DNA of 64,000 bases from Ziziphus jujuba (lineage: Eukaryota > Streptophyta > Magnoliopsida > Rosales > Rhamnaceae): the NCBI RefSeq assembly GCF_031755915.1, contig NC_083382.1, forward strand, positions 2,976,001 through 3,040,000. The letters run 5' to 3'. A program made the position numbers and the translations under genes. Shown here in pieces: positions 50,150 to 60,483 of the stretch (position 1 is the stretch's first letter; each line of letters starts with the position of its first letter). The notes beneath the pieces were generated by a model. The model was given only the letters and a program-made list of their open reading frames with translations, was not told where the DNA came from and made no database searches.

Positions 50150-50600
50150 TATTAGCCACCCGTTTGATTACCGTTAGGCCTTCGGTAATTACCGATGAAA
50201 CCATTGGTAATCAAATTGTCCTTGCTGGAAAAATTATCGAAGGTTTCATCGGTAATTACAAAAGGCCCGACGGTAATCAAATTGTTTTGGCAATTTTAGA
50301 ACTTTTTCCAAATTTTATGGGGATTTTGCTGTTTAGGATCATTGATGAATGTATATTTTGCATGTTGTTGCACAAAACACACATTAGGGGATTTGTGGGA
50401 GTCAAAAAATTTGTCAACTGTATTTACCTTAATTTTTATAATGAAATAAAATTCCATTTAGCATGTTCTTGGTGTAAATACACATTATCAAAGGTTGTAT
50501 TGAATTGTGGTGAGTTCAATTGAAAAAATTAACAATTGACAATTACCGTTGATCCATAGGTAAATTTTCCATCTAGTAGTAAAATAATTAATTGGATTAC
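50150..50600 (-). repeat. Outer inverted unit and right end of the CACTA-like element
   Basis: 50155-50430 is an inverted copy of the leftmost unit (about 46020-46330). It shares that unit's private variants, such as CATTAGGGGA and TGTATATTTTGCATGTTGTTGCA. The next 100 bases match the left border region in reverse (TCACCACAATTC, CGGTAATTG). Near 50568-50582 the sequence CCATCTAGTAGT resembles a decayed CACTA right end (..TTTCTAGTAGTG). The match of outer units supports one element with long, unequal arms. Confidence 0.55.
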
Positions 50601-50934
50601 CAACTTTTTCCATCGGTAGTATTGATTGCCCGTCGATAATGAAGTTAATTTGTCATTTTTTTACTGATTGCCCGTCAATAATGAAGTTAATTTGTCATTT
50701 TTTCACTTCTTCCAATGCTTTTTTCTTTTTTTTTTTACTTTGTTATTTGAATTAATGTATATTAATCCAATCCACGTACAAAAACAATTAATTTCGTTGC
50801 TACTACATGTAATTCTGTATAATATCAAATGTTTAGTGAATCTAAAGCCTACAAAATAGAATTGCTAAAACTTTTAAAACATCTTCAACAGGTACATATA
50901 GAGTTGTTAAAAATAAATTAAAAATAACATGAAA
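50601..50934. other. Short repeat and AT-rich DNA
   Basis: TGATTGCCCGTC(G/A)ATAATGAAGT is duplicated in tandem at about 50624-50700. No gene is seen. Confidence 0.5.
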
Positions 50935-52110
50935 AGCTATGACACCTATTGCGACATTACAAAGTGATGTGATTCCGCCCGAGCCTGCTCCACCGATAAC
51001 CCGCTGGGGTGCTGACTCGACACGGATGAAGACTAGGCCAATCACAAGAGCTCAAATTAAGAGATTTAAGGGCAACCTGGGAGTATTTATACAGAGGGTA
51101 ATTAATCTCAACAGAGCTTGTCCATACTTAAAGATACAAAGCCTATTCGAAGCATCCAAGTGGTGGAAGCCGATACGGACCCGGGTGACAGTTTTGATAC
51201 ATTTTTGGAGTCCGGGAAGCATGAAATGGTTCCAATGCTTTATGGGTTCAATACATATGCCTAAGAGGTCATGGAATCAAGTTAAAGCAGCCTCAAATGC
51301 AATCAAAAAGGGCTTGTACGGACAGCCTTAACAATTTGGCCGAATTTGCTGTATTGCTTGCTGGCTTTACTGTATTTTACTGTTTTAGCCTTTTCTTATT
51401 TTTCCAAGCATGGGCAACGTGTGGGACTTTATATTCAGCTTATTTGGCATCCTACAAAGCATCTAGAAGCTGATTTGAAGCTCAAAGAGGTCAAAGATTG
51501 ATCAAAGTCAACTTGATCAAAAAAACTAGTATTTTAGTTTCCTAATTTTATTCTACTTTTTGTTTTAGGAAACTACCATTATTTTTAGTTTCTATTTATT
51601 TATTTTCTGGACAAATAAGATTAGGAAAGTTATTATTTTATTATTTTCATTGTAAATTAATTAATTCCTAATTAAAAATAAAGGAATTAATTAATCCAAA
51701 TTAGATTAGGAAAAGGAAAGTTTCGGCCAAGATAGACTTCTTCATTGTGTGGCCGGTTTTTCCTAGGGTTTTTAGGGTTTATTTTGTTTCTTTCAAAGCC
51801 TATTTAAAGGCTTATTTTTCATTAATAATACAACTTTAAACTTTGATTTGATTAAAAAAATACTTGTGAGATTAATTATCTCTTTGTTCTTTGAGAACAC
51901 CTAAAACACCATTAGAGAATTGGTTGTTTTAGCTTGACTTATCAATAGGTTTTCCATCCCCTATTGTGGCGTCTACATTATACCAAGGTTTCTAACCACA
52001 GGTTGGTTAGGGGTTGAGGTCCATTCCATTAGAACTTGAACTTAATTAAGATCCGGGCTAATATAATACGGGTTTAGGAGCAGGTCGTCCTAGGTTCGTA
52101 TCACAAAGCC
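50935..52110 (+). mobile_element. Retrotransposon remnant (gag-pol tail and LTR-like part)
   Basis: 50939-51331 is an open frame of 130 codons with PITRAQIKRFKGNLGVFIQ near residue 33. This resembles the 'GPITRxxAKRFK' segment found at the end of plant Ty3/gypsy polyproteins. The next 750 bases have an LTR-like make-up (TGGCCGGTTTTTCCTAGGGT, CCTATTTAAAGGCTTATTTT, CATTAATAATACAA), ending near AGGTCGTCCTAGGTTCGTAT. The frame after residue 60 looks unrelated or frameshifted. It is not a host gene. Confidence 0.5.
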
Positions 52111-52430
52111 ACTAATTTTTTTACAGCGAATAGAAAAATACAAGTGACAGATATCTCAAAATAGGTAATAGCAACATATCAAATGTTCAATTTTTAAAAT
52201 AATAAGTTTTTGGTTCATCAACTCAAGGCTAATATTAGTAGTACTTCTCAAAATTAAGAAAAGCTACAACCATGCAAACAGAACAATAGATGCGAGGAAT
52301 TTATAGACACATCTTTCTAATGACTTCGCCCCAAAACTTACTATGCTAGTTCATATAATCTTACAGTTAGAAGCATAAATTAAGAAGGACACCATCTGAT
52401 ATGGTGAGCTCAGTAATATGTTGAAAGTGT
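52111..52430. other. Interior DNA without genes
   Basis: Between the retroelement remnant and the queuosine-salvage exons I see only non-coding sequence, probably a captured 3' UTR at its right side. Confidence 0.45.
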
Positions 52431-53032
52431 TCAGTGGTGTTGCAGAGATGGAAATTGAATGCCAAAAGACCAAAGCCAAAGGTCTAACTCCACACTAAGC
52501 ACCTGAATACAAAAGTCACATGATTTAAACAACTAGATAAATAAATAAATAAATAAAAATAACGGAAAACACTGAGAAAACAAAGAGAAAGATTATATAT
52601 ACTACTGGGAAAAAAAAAAGGAAAAGAAAAAAAATAGAAGGACATAGATTGATCTAAACAAAAAGAGTGAAAATCATTGAAATACCAAAAGGAAATATAC
52701 AAGTACTAAATTGCTCAGCACCTGCTTCCTTGATTTTTTACTGATCAACTCCTTCATCCTCTCCACAGCATATATGGAGCAAGTCCATAGCTTAACTTCC
52801 TCCTCACTGCCTGAATCTATTTCATTATTAGCCACAATCAATTTGGCAAGCTTTGAACTGTATTTCAGCATGCCAAGTTGTTGAAGAACTGCTGGAACAA
52901 TATAATCGACCATAATAGTAATGGATCTAATGTCATTAAATTCTCCATATCCTTGGCCTTGAAATGCACCCCACAAATCTGTAGCAGATATTTGTTCTCT
53001 TTTGTACAAGAATATTTGGTGTCCTTTGTACA
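52431..53032 (-). pseudogene. 3' exons of a queuosine-salvage gene (Q-nucleotide N-glycosylase family, DUF2419)
   Basis: Two exons with correct splice sites are present: 53032-52722 (103 codons) and 52502-52431 (23 codons plus stop). Key strings are LYKREQISATDLWGAFQGQG, FNDIRSITIMVDYIVPAVL, LGMLKYS and GSEEEVKLW..SIYAVE, then VLSVELDLWLW at the C-terminus. These match the C-terminal half of the family that frees queuine from queuosine 5'-phosphate for tRNA modification. The N-terminal half is missing; upstream lies a lipase fragment instead. The stop comes right after LQHH, where I expect several more residues (LSTYY follows in frame). It is a captured fragment, not a working gene. Confidence 0.75.
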
Positions 53033-53419
53033 CTAAGTGATCCTAGAAGCCTAGAACATTTAAAGGAAGTCAATATACAGAACTAGTTTCATTTACATAT
53101 AGCCCATAGAAACTTTTTATGCAGCCATCTAAATGTATTTTTCTATGTGACAACTTAGAACATATGACATAAAACCTTAAAACAATGAGTTTTCAGACAA
53201 AACCTTACATGAATGCATTACAAAGCAAGTATTGTGTGCTAAGTGACAATATATATATCTTTCTACACTCATGTAACCTTTTATAAAGGGGGCAACCCAA
53301 TCAAGCCCAAGCATGTGAAATTTCAGACAACATTCCTATAGTATCATAATGAGAAACAAGATCATATGCAATTGAATAAGAAATTAACTTATTTTTTAGA
53401 TAAAATAAATGTTGTTTAC

Positions 53420-54003
53420 CTTAACTTTGTAGTCAGGATAGTCATTGAGAGCCTTAAGCAAGGATGAAGTGTTGAGCTTAGCAATCCAACGAGCAGCAAC
53501 AACCATCCCACAATATGCAAAAACCAGAACCAAATTGCTTATCCCACCATCATGCAAAATAAAAGAGAGGAAAGGTACCACTGCACCACTAGCTGCTGTT
53601 AGTGTATCTTTGATACTATGGGTTCCACGAATCAATAAAAGGAAGTATTTTGAATCTTTATCAAAGGAAGCGTTTTGAATCTTTATCACATATAATTGTG
53701 AAAGTAGGCTTCAGGAGCTGCAAGCATTATACTACTCAGTAACTGATATTAACCCACATCTGAATCTAGATCAGAAAGCCTGATTCAAGGGTGATTTAAG
53801 CATTCTGATTAAGAATGATTTGAAGCTATACATACCCCAGCTTTGGGCTTCTGAAGGAGCACATCTTCTTGAGAGTAGCCGGTGGATTCTAAAAATGCCA
53901 GGAACAGCTTCTTTGAGAAAAGAATATACACTTGCAACTTGCAGATACAATGCCTTAAGAAATAATTCAATTCAGCAATTATTTCATGCCTTTGAGCTCT
54001 ACA
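53420..54003 (-). pseudogene. Fragment of a class 3 lipase (mono/diacylglycerol lipase-like)
   Basis: Two exons are visible. Exon a is 54003-53836 and ends FLESTGYSQEDVLLQKPKAG. Exon b is 53717-53420 and starts LLKPTFTIICDKDSK, continuing FLLLIRGTHSIKDTLTAA and CGMVVAARWIAKL to DYPDYKVK before a GTAAAC donor. They match consecutive exons of plant class 3 lipases. The next expected exon, with the catalytic GHSLGG motif, is absent. Exon b also holds a 25-base tandem duplication (GATAAAGATTCAAAA twice, about 53643-53692) that shifts the frame and brings a TGA, so the fragment is broken. It lies just upstream, on the same strand, of the queuosine-salvage exons. Confidence 0.78.
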
Positions 54004-54289
54004 CTGTCGGTGCCAGCATATAAATTTGCAACTTGCAAATTACCCTACAAAGCACCAATTACATATCAAGGCCACCGATACAGCAATATTAGCTAAGAAT
54101 TCACATAGAAAAAATCAAAAAGGTGTAAATTTGATTTTTCATGGGGGAAAGGAAAAAAGAGGTCGAGCAGGATTTTTAATGGGATTATTTGTGGGTTTTC
54201 TCAGGCAAGAAGAAAGAAAGGAAAGCAGAGGTGCAGGAACCCGGAATTATTGGCTTTAAGAATGAGAAAAGGAAAAGTAAAGTAATTTT
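54004..54289. other. Region between lipase fragment and right terminal repeat
   Basis: Probably captured intron or UTR. An open frame at 54026-54259 has no recognisable content, and I do not accept it. Confidence 0.4.
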
Positions 54290-54400
54290 TTGTTTTAGTA
54301 AGGGCAAAATAGGAAGCAAGGGGTAGACAAAAAAAACTTGACGAAGAAGGGGTAAATATCATTAGCCCTCTATTTTTGTGGGTATTGGGTTAAATTCCCC
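54290..54400 (-). repeat. Right terminal inverted repeat of the Mutator-like element
   Basis: Read in reverse it starts GGGGAATTTAACCCAATACC and contains GCTAATGATATTTACCCC and CCTATTTTGCCCTTAC, pairing with 41066-41165. Confidence 0.75.
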
Positions 54401-54409
54401 CTAATTATA
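54401..54409. repeat. Right 9-bp target-site duplication
   Basis: CTAATTATA, identical to 41057-41065. Confidence 0.85.
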
Positions 54410-55066
54410 AGGTGGGCTTACTCTTTTGGGCCTATAAGGTTGGCCTAAAACCAGGGCAATTTTTTTTTTCCACATATAAACTAGGTCAAATTAGCAAAAC
54501 GAAAAAATTCATTTCCTTTAGCTGATGGACGCAAAAATTCGTGTGAATTTCAATCAAGCACCGTTATAAATAAAATCCTCTCTCTTCAATAATTTAAGCA
54601 CCGTTATAGGTACAGCCTCAATTTTAAAATATTACAATATTATTTAAAGACTTTTGCCTATATATATATATATATATATATGTATTATTAAAAGACAGCA
54701 TCACCAAGTAGTTCCCAAGCATTAAGCCAAACTCAGTAAAAATGGGCATACCAGTAACAAAACATGAGTATATATCAACCATGCCATTTAAATTGGATTC
54801 AAAGAAATTAATTAGTAATGATAAAAAAAAGAAATTAATTGGTATAAAATTCTGCTCCCTCTTGTATACAAAATATTAAGTTGCAGCCGATCAATAGTTA
54901 TACATAGATATTCATCAATGTTTGGATCAGCCAGCAGAGCAAATATTTAGAAACAACAACCTAATCACATGGAAATCTTAATGTATTACTAAGAAAATCT
55001 TGATCTGCGCTTCTTATATGACATGAGCAACACTTCCAATGTAAAAAGGAAGCAAACATAAGGGCA
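54410..55066. other. Intergenic, 3' side of the PLATZ gene
   Basis: There is no gene. A (TA)n tract lies at 54659-54681. Confidence 0.6.
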
Positions 55067-57087
55067 TTAGAAAAAAGGAGCCCTGCAAGGTTTTCCCTTT
55101 CTTTTATGGTTTGACATTTCTGGTTTTAAAGTATCCGTCTGAGTTTCCTTGCTCGGTGTTTGGATGGAAAGAAAAGGAGGATCTGAGTCACTAGTCTTCC
55201 TTGAAAATGCCATGACCTGAAATTGTCATAAAGGTTTTAAAGAAAGTTTAAAGTTGTACCTATTAAAATTACTACAATAAGTTAATCAATGATATCTTCT
55301 TATATGGGAAAGTTTAATTTGAAGTTGTCAATAATTATTACCTTGCAAGTAATAGAGCAGTATTGGTAGAGATCTGGTTCATTTAACCTTCTTTTGCAAA
55401 TCTCACATGATGCCCCATTATTTGACATTTGACCAGAGTGTGGAAGAGGATTCAATGCTATAACAAATCTCTTGTTGCATTTGTAAGGCTACAAACTCAA
55501 TATTAATGAGTTATTTATACAAGCAAAAAAGGCAATGTCCAGCTTACGAACATGTTCCATGAGGGATCCCGGATAAATCAATTAAGTAATATACAATTTA
55601 TAAGGAAAATAATTTCCATCACAAAGTTTGTGAGGGTTCATAATTGGGGTGGAATATAGTTATTGTCTAAAACCCATAAATTACTAACTTTAGCAATTGT
55701 CACGTCTGCTTTCGACTAGTCAAAAGTTGAGATGGATGATAACGTGCCATGAAAAGCTCTATTTTCTATCTGAGAGTTGTTTATTTGTCAAAAATTTTCT
55801 ATCTTGTCCCATCTCGCTTTACCTTTTTAAATTTGAAATAGGGTTTGGGACAGTGATGTAGGCTTGGATTTAGGGTTGAGAATAAGGATAAAGAAGGCAG
55901 ACTTCATCCCGCCCTTATCCATTTTCTATGTGATTAATTAAATATTTTGTAAATCCATGGTATTATAACTCAATGCCACATGAAACTCGTTTCTTTGAGA
56001 GAGATTCATTTATCTATGAAAGATTCCTTATTCTGCCCTGTCCCACCTAAACTACATCAAAATAGGGTTTGGGACAACGATGAGGACTGAGATCTAGGAT
56101 TGTAAACAAGGACAACATAGGCAAACTAGTACTCTGCCCCATCCTATTAACTTTCCATGTAGTTAATTAAATATTTTGTAAAATCATAATATTATAACTC
56201 GATGCCACATATTTCTCGAATGGAGATTCGTTTATCTATCAAAGATTCATTGTCATGACATGTCTCGTCTAACCTATTGGGACAATGATGAGGATTTAGA
56301 TTCAGCCGGGTCCTATCCATTTTCCATGTAATTGATTGAATATTTGTAGAGGGATAGGATTCAACATACCTGAATTTGAGAACAATCAATGTACTTTTCC
56401 ATGGAACCAAGCGAGACAACATCCTTATAAACATGTCTATAGATTTTTAGTACTCTGTGATGGCGATGAGCACCTGAAGACATACAATACTGGCAAGCTG
56501 ATGCATTGCAATTGATACAATATTTGTTTAACTCATTCCTACGGATAGGATGAGCTACGCAAGTATCAAAGAAAGTTCTTTCTAAGAAGGCCTGAAGCCA
56601 TTCTGGCTGCTGGTTCCGTTGTTGGACTTGATCTTTTTCAACCTAGAAATTTTATTCAATATGTGAACGATATCTCAAAATAACTTATTCTTAAGTAACT
56701 ATATATATTTAAAAAAACATGTCATGTAACAAAAAATTGAGAAAGAAGTATATATAGTCAGTACATTAGAGGGCATAAATAAACAATTAATGCCTCACAA
56801 GTTAGTCTAGCTGATATAATAATTTTTTAAAAAAAAAGTAAAAAGAATAAACAAATACAAAAATGGGAAAAAGAAGAAAAGAAAAGAAAAGAGCAATTAA
56901 GTCTCAATTTCATAAATCATATATTCTAACTGGTAAATACAAATAAATAAATAAATAAATAAGAAGAATTTCCAATCTCCATCATATTTCCTTAATTTCA
57001 TCCACATGCAAGAAGAGAAAAAGTAAAGTGCTCAAAATGGGTCTTTCATACCTGCTCATCTTTTACAAGCCTAGAGGTTGAACTCAT
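55067..57087 (-). CDS. PLATZ zinc-finger transcription factor
   Basis: This is a four-exon gene: 57087-57052 (12 codons), 56642-56370 (91), 55488-55342 (49) and 55216-55067 (49 plus TAA), giving 201 residues. All borders are GT/AG and in phase 0. PLATZ proteins are plant-specific DNA-binding proteins, usually repressors acting on A/T-rich sites in the nucleus. The family pattern is clear: PEWLQAFLERTFFDTCVAHP, NKYCINCNASACQYC, SGAHRHHRVLKIYRHVYKDVV, CSQIQPYKCNKRFVIALNP, SCEICKRRL and YQYCSITCK, with the Cys/His zinc ligands present. The C-terminal tail is Ser/Lys-rich (KRKGKPCRAP). The length of about 200 residues is normal for the family. It looks intact. The intron between exons 2 and 3 holds a tandem repeat. 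Confidence 0.93.
55838..56350. repeat. About 220-bp tandem repeat in a PLATZ intron
   Basis: ATAGGGTTTGGGACA occurs at 55838 and 56062, and a shortened TTGGGACAATGATGAGG at about 56277. The units share TCC(A)TTTTC(T)ATGT..TTAATTAAATATTTTGTAAA and AACTC.ATGCCACAT. About two and a half units are present. Confidence 0.65.
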
Positions 57088-57093
57088 GATTCC

Positions 57094-57420
57094 TACAAGA
57101 AAAAGAAGCTCAAAGTGAAATTTTTTGTATGATACACAAGGAAATAAGTTCCACTTGAGGAATCTGAGAGCTGAAAAAGGAAAAAAATTAAAAAAAAAAA
57201 GAGAGAAAAAAAATTAAATCAGAGAGAATTAATCAAACAGAATAGGTGAGTTTGAGAACTTGTGAGGAATTGGCATTAAAGGATTTTAGTGTTCATACCT
57301 GGCAGGAAAGAAATGCGGCAGCAGATTTTGCTAGCAGTTCGATGGACTCGAGGTTCATGAAATTAAGATTGCTGTTTATCCTCTAACTCTTTGCAATAGA
57401 GACTAACAAAATTTCTAAAG
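57094..57420 (-). other. PLATZ 5' UTR exon and intron
   Basis: Upstream of the start codon a TTTCTTGTAG acceptor ends about six bases before the ATG. A CCAG|GTATGA donor lies at about 57299. A non-coding first exon of roughly 100 bases above 57299 is therefore likely. The exact transcription start is not visible. Confidence 0.45.
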
Positions 57421-58054
57421 ACATGTGTCAAATTTGGTAGTCCTTTAAATATCTTTTTATGACATGAATAAAAATGAATGTCACTTCTTTACAATTTATT
57501 ACTGTTATAGCATATCACTTTTATTACCTTTCCACTAATAAGAAAATATATAAAAATGTTGACTTTCCTATGTATTTTAAGCCAAGTTTCATTTTTGTAT
57601 TCTCTGCCTTAAATATAGAATTTATATTTACATTTATGAATTTTCTTTTATTCAAAACATATTTTTATATAAGATGTGAATTTCTAATATGAAAATAAAT
57701 ACTCAAAATATATTTTTTTAATTTAAAAACTTTCAAATGGCGGGAAAATAGGAAAAAGATAAAAGAACATACAACTTTTCTTATCTTATTGGGGATCCGA
57801 GAAATATCTAATGATACTTCGAGAATATGTACTTTCATTTGCAAAGCTGCAATTATACGTGGTGTCTATTTTATTGTGAATGTTAAATCACTTCTTTTAA
57901 AATACTCGTATGGGGTTATGCTCGGAGCTCATCTTGAGGCGAAACACACAAATAATGCCTTAAGCCTAAAAGTTTGGGTATTACTCTTGTAAGGCACACA
58001 CTTCAGAAGATGGGGCATATGCTTTGAGTACAAAAATGCATTTTTTTACATTTC
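57421..58054. other. PLATZ promoter side and intergenic DNA
   Basis: AT-rich, with no gene seen. The frames at 57474-57692 and 57789-57992 look spurious. Confidence 0.5.
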
Positions 58055-58706
58055 AAATCTAAAATTTTAATTATTTATTTTAAAAATAAATTTATTTTTA
58101 TCCTTACAAATTAGAAGTGTATGTTTTATTGTATATTTATTTATAATTTTTATTAATTTTATATTTGTAAATTTTAATTGATTTATTTTGCAGTTTAAAG
58201 ATTATTTATATTTTTGTCTTTTAATTTAATATTAATTTAATTATTCATTAATTTTTTTTTTAATATTAAAATTTAATTTCTGAAATGCTTACTCCCTATT
58301 GCCTTAGGATTTATGCCTCTCCTTATAACAACGAAAATGCTTCATCTTGTGCTTTTGCCTTTTACAATATCGATTAAAATGTAAGTACCCTGCACTTTTT
58401 CAAGGGTTAGGAATTCCCCTAAACTACATTTTCATAATAATTTTCCTAAATTTTTATTACTCTAGCACTTATATTTTCTACCATCAATTTACATTGATTG
58501 ATTTGATAACAATAACGCTAGGGACTCCAAATTGTTTACATATTGATGTTGCCAGATATCAGGTTACAATTTTTGATGACTGATGTCGCAGTTTTATGTA
58601 ACACCATTGAAATGATAACTCCATTCATTTGGAGATAGTCTTAAATGCTTGAATGGAAATAAAAAGAAAAACGAGTATTTCATGTATGTAAAACTTGGGT
58701 TTTTTT
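58055..58706. repeat. 650-bp direct repeat, copy 1
   Basis: It starts AAATCTAAAATTTTAATTAT and ends AAAACTTGGG followed by a T-run. Copy 2 at 60484-61132 matches nearly base for base with a few changes and small indels. An open frame is kept in both copies only because the duplication is recent. Confidence 0.85.
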
Positions 58707-59023
58707 CTTCTTTAATTTCAAAGGAAGATGCTTGTTGCAACAAAAGTGTAATACAAGATACGTAGATTGGTGCAACATGAAGAAAAGCAGATCTTACAAA
58801 TAGTGGCAGATATGTTACAATTGGCAGTACCCCGGCTGTCATATGCCTTAAACATCCTGTAGTTTTCCTGCAGAAAAGTCCCCTTTCATGGGTTGAAGCT
58901 CGTATAAAATGCATAAATATCATTTCATTAATGTGTAATATGGAGTTTCTGTTACCTGTATAAACTTAAAAAGTACATCTTTGGGAACTCAACCATCTGA
59001 AATACAATCAGTTATACAGGGGA

Positions 59024-59541
59024 TGCTAACTGCAATAGACAAGAGCAACATGTTGAATAGCAATGAAAAAGTACGGAGCACACTAGTCATGTGCTGGGAT
59101 TACAGACAAAATGAAGTTTCACAGTTTCATGGATAAAGACTCAAATCCCAGTTCCCAAAATCACTTTGAAACAATCAAAGAGTCCGTGGTAGCAGGTATT
59201 CAATTACCTGAACACTGAATTGGTGAAGAAGAGCTAGAACTGTATTTCAAAACCGAAAAGTGTAAGGTTATTGAATCATCCTCTGTGAATGACAACCGTT
59301 TGCTAACTGCAAGACAAAAGCCACATGTTGAATAGCAACGAAAAGTAGGGAGCACATGAACACCAGCAATCAAGTGCCAGAATTACAGAAAAAATGAATT
59401 GTCATAGTTTGTTGGATAATGACTCAAATCCCAGTTCCCAAAATCACCTGAAGACAGAAATGGTGAAGAAGAGATAGAACTGTGTTTCAAAACCGCAAAG
59501 AGTAAGGTCTTTGAATCAGCTACTGTGAACGACAACAGTTT
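59024..59541. repeat. Tandem duplication of about 240-280 bp
   Basis: Units 59024-59301 and 59302-59541 share GCTAACTGCAA, ACATGTTGAATAGCAA, CTCAAATCCCAGTTCCCAAA and GGTGAAGAAGAG.TAGAACTG. The DNA lies 3' of the minus-strand NBS-LRR fragment and may be its old downstream region. Confidence 0.6.
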
Positions 59542-59997
59542 GCTTCCAAAATTATAACTGCAAATGAGAGAAGTTGGAAACGAGACCGTATCGCATTTAG
59601 TTAAAATAGGGAAGAAAAGAGTGCGCAAAAATACCAAGATCAGAATAAGAAATTCACCGCGTTTTCTATTTCTTCTATCCAGGATGATAGTGGCAGATAA
59701 CAGAGGATATATTACAGGAAATGGACTGCAATTAAAATGAGTATTGAACATTAAATTAGGTATAACTAAATGTATGTTAAAGCAAAATAGAAGCGAGAAC
59801 ATGTATATCATATGACAGGTTGAAAAACAAAAGCTTCAAATAGAAAATAGTTTGAATTAGAAAACCCAAGTTGAAGACCTTTCTTACTAAAGGAAAAAAT
59901 TATATCAGAAGCATGTTTTGATCATATAAGTGGTAGTAAAAATAAAAAATAAAAAAAATAAAAGAGAAGTGGGACGACCTTCTTCTTATGGCAAGCA

Positions 59998-60472
59998 TTG
60001 CAGGTGATAGAAGGAAGAACGATGTTTTGAATGTAGAAACTTTGAAGGAAATCCCTTATCCCCTTGTGGGTGCTTTGAGTATATCGGAGGGCATATGTTT
60101 TGAGTATATCGGAGGGCAACCTCCCTTCCGGGAATGTCTTCATTTTTTGACATCCCTGTATTCTCAATACACGGAGCGATGGGTATTGATGCCCTGAGAG
60201 TGAGGCCGCCAAGTGGTGACTTCCCCATATCCAAAGAGTTTCCAAAGACGGAAGATAATCCGGTAAGCACTCCCTTTTTAACTTCGGACAGTGTGACAAC
60301 TCAAGCTCCTTAAGGTTTGAGAAAACTCCAAGACCTTCTTCTCTGTTTCCTTCGACTTCCACCACTGACCACTCCCTCCACTCTGCCATACGTGAAAAGT
60401 GCAAGCGCTTTAACGACTTGAATGGTTTAGTGATCGCAGAAGAAGAAGAAGAAGAAGAAGAGATATACGCGT
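59998..60472 (-). pseudogene. NBS-LRR resistance-gene fragment (LRR part)
   Basis: On the minus strand from about 60472 the frame reads PFKSLKRLHFSRMAEWREWS, then FSNLKELELSHCPKLKR, LPSLETLWIWG, SLRVLRIQGCQKMKTFPEG and RLPSDI. This is the LRR pattern of plant CC-NBS-LRR immune receptors (LxFxxMxEWxEW; CPKL; PEGxLP). No NB-ARC domain or start is present. A (GAA)n tract at about 60435-60460 and the right copy of the 650-bp repeat cut it off upstream. A 24-base tandem duplication (TTTGAGTATATCGGAGGGCA twice, near 60072-60118) marks its 3' part. It is a fragment, not a working receptor. Confidence 0.8.
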
Positions 60473-60483
60473 TAGATACAGTT

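Larger units (their letters stand above)
41066..54400. mobile_element. 13.3-kb Mutator-like element carrying host gene fragments
   Basis: Both borders agree: a perfect 9-bp target duplication on each side, and inverted ends GGGTAATTTGGCCC (left) and GGGGAATTTAACCC (right, read in reverse). Further inverted similarity extends to about 100 bases, including CCTAATGATATCTACCC against GCTAATGATATTTACCC, and TATTTTGCCCTT on both sides. A 9-bp duplication is the mark of Mutator-like elements. I found no MURA transposase, so it is non-autonomous. The interior holds pieces of a class 3 lipase gene, a queuosine-salvage gene and an unknown gene, as in Pack-MULEs, plus nested repeats and retroelement remnants that enlarged it. 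Confidence 0.82.

Noticed and set aside
50939..51331. 130-codon frame considered as a captured host gene
   Set aside because: The PITRAQIKRFK segment and the LTR-like downstream DNA point to a retrotransposon remnant.
52674..52721. Extension of the queuosine exon frame past its donor site (VLSNLVLVYFLLVFQ)
   Set aside because: The CAG|GTGCTG donor and the downstream exon starting VLSVELD show that this part is intron read-through.
58347..58583. 78-codon frame kept in both 650-bp repeats (also 60773-61009)
   Set aside because: Its conservation follows from the recent duplication. The content is low-complexity hydrophobic and it has no good start context.
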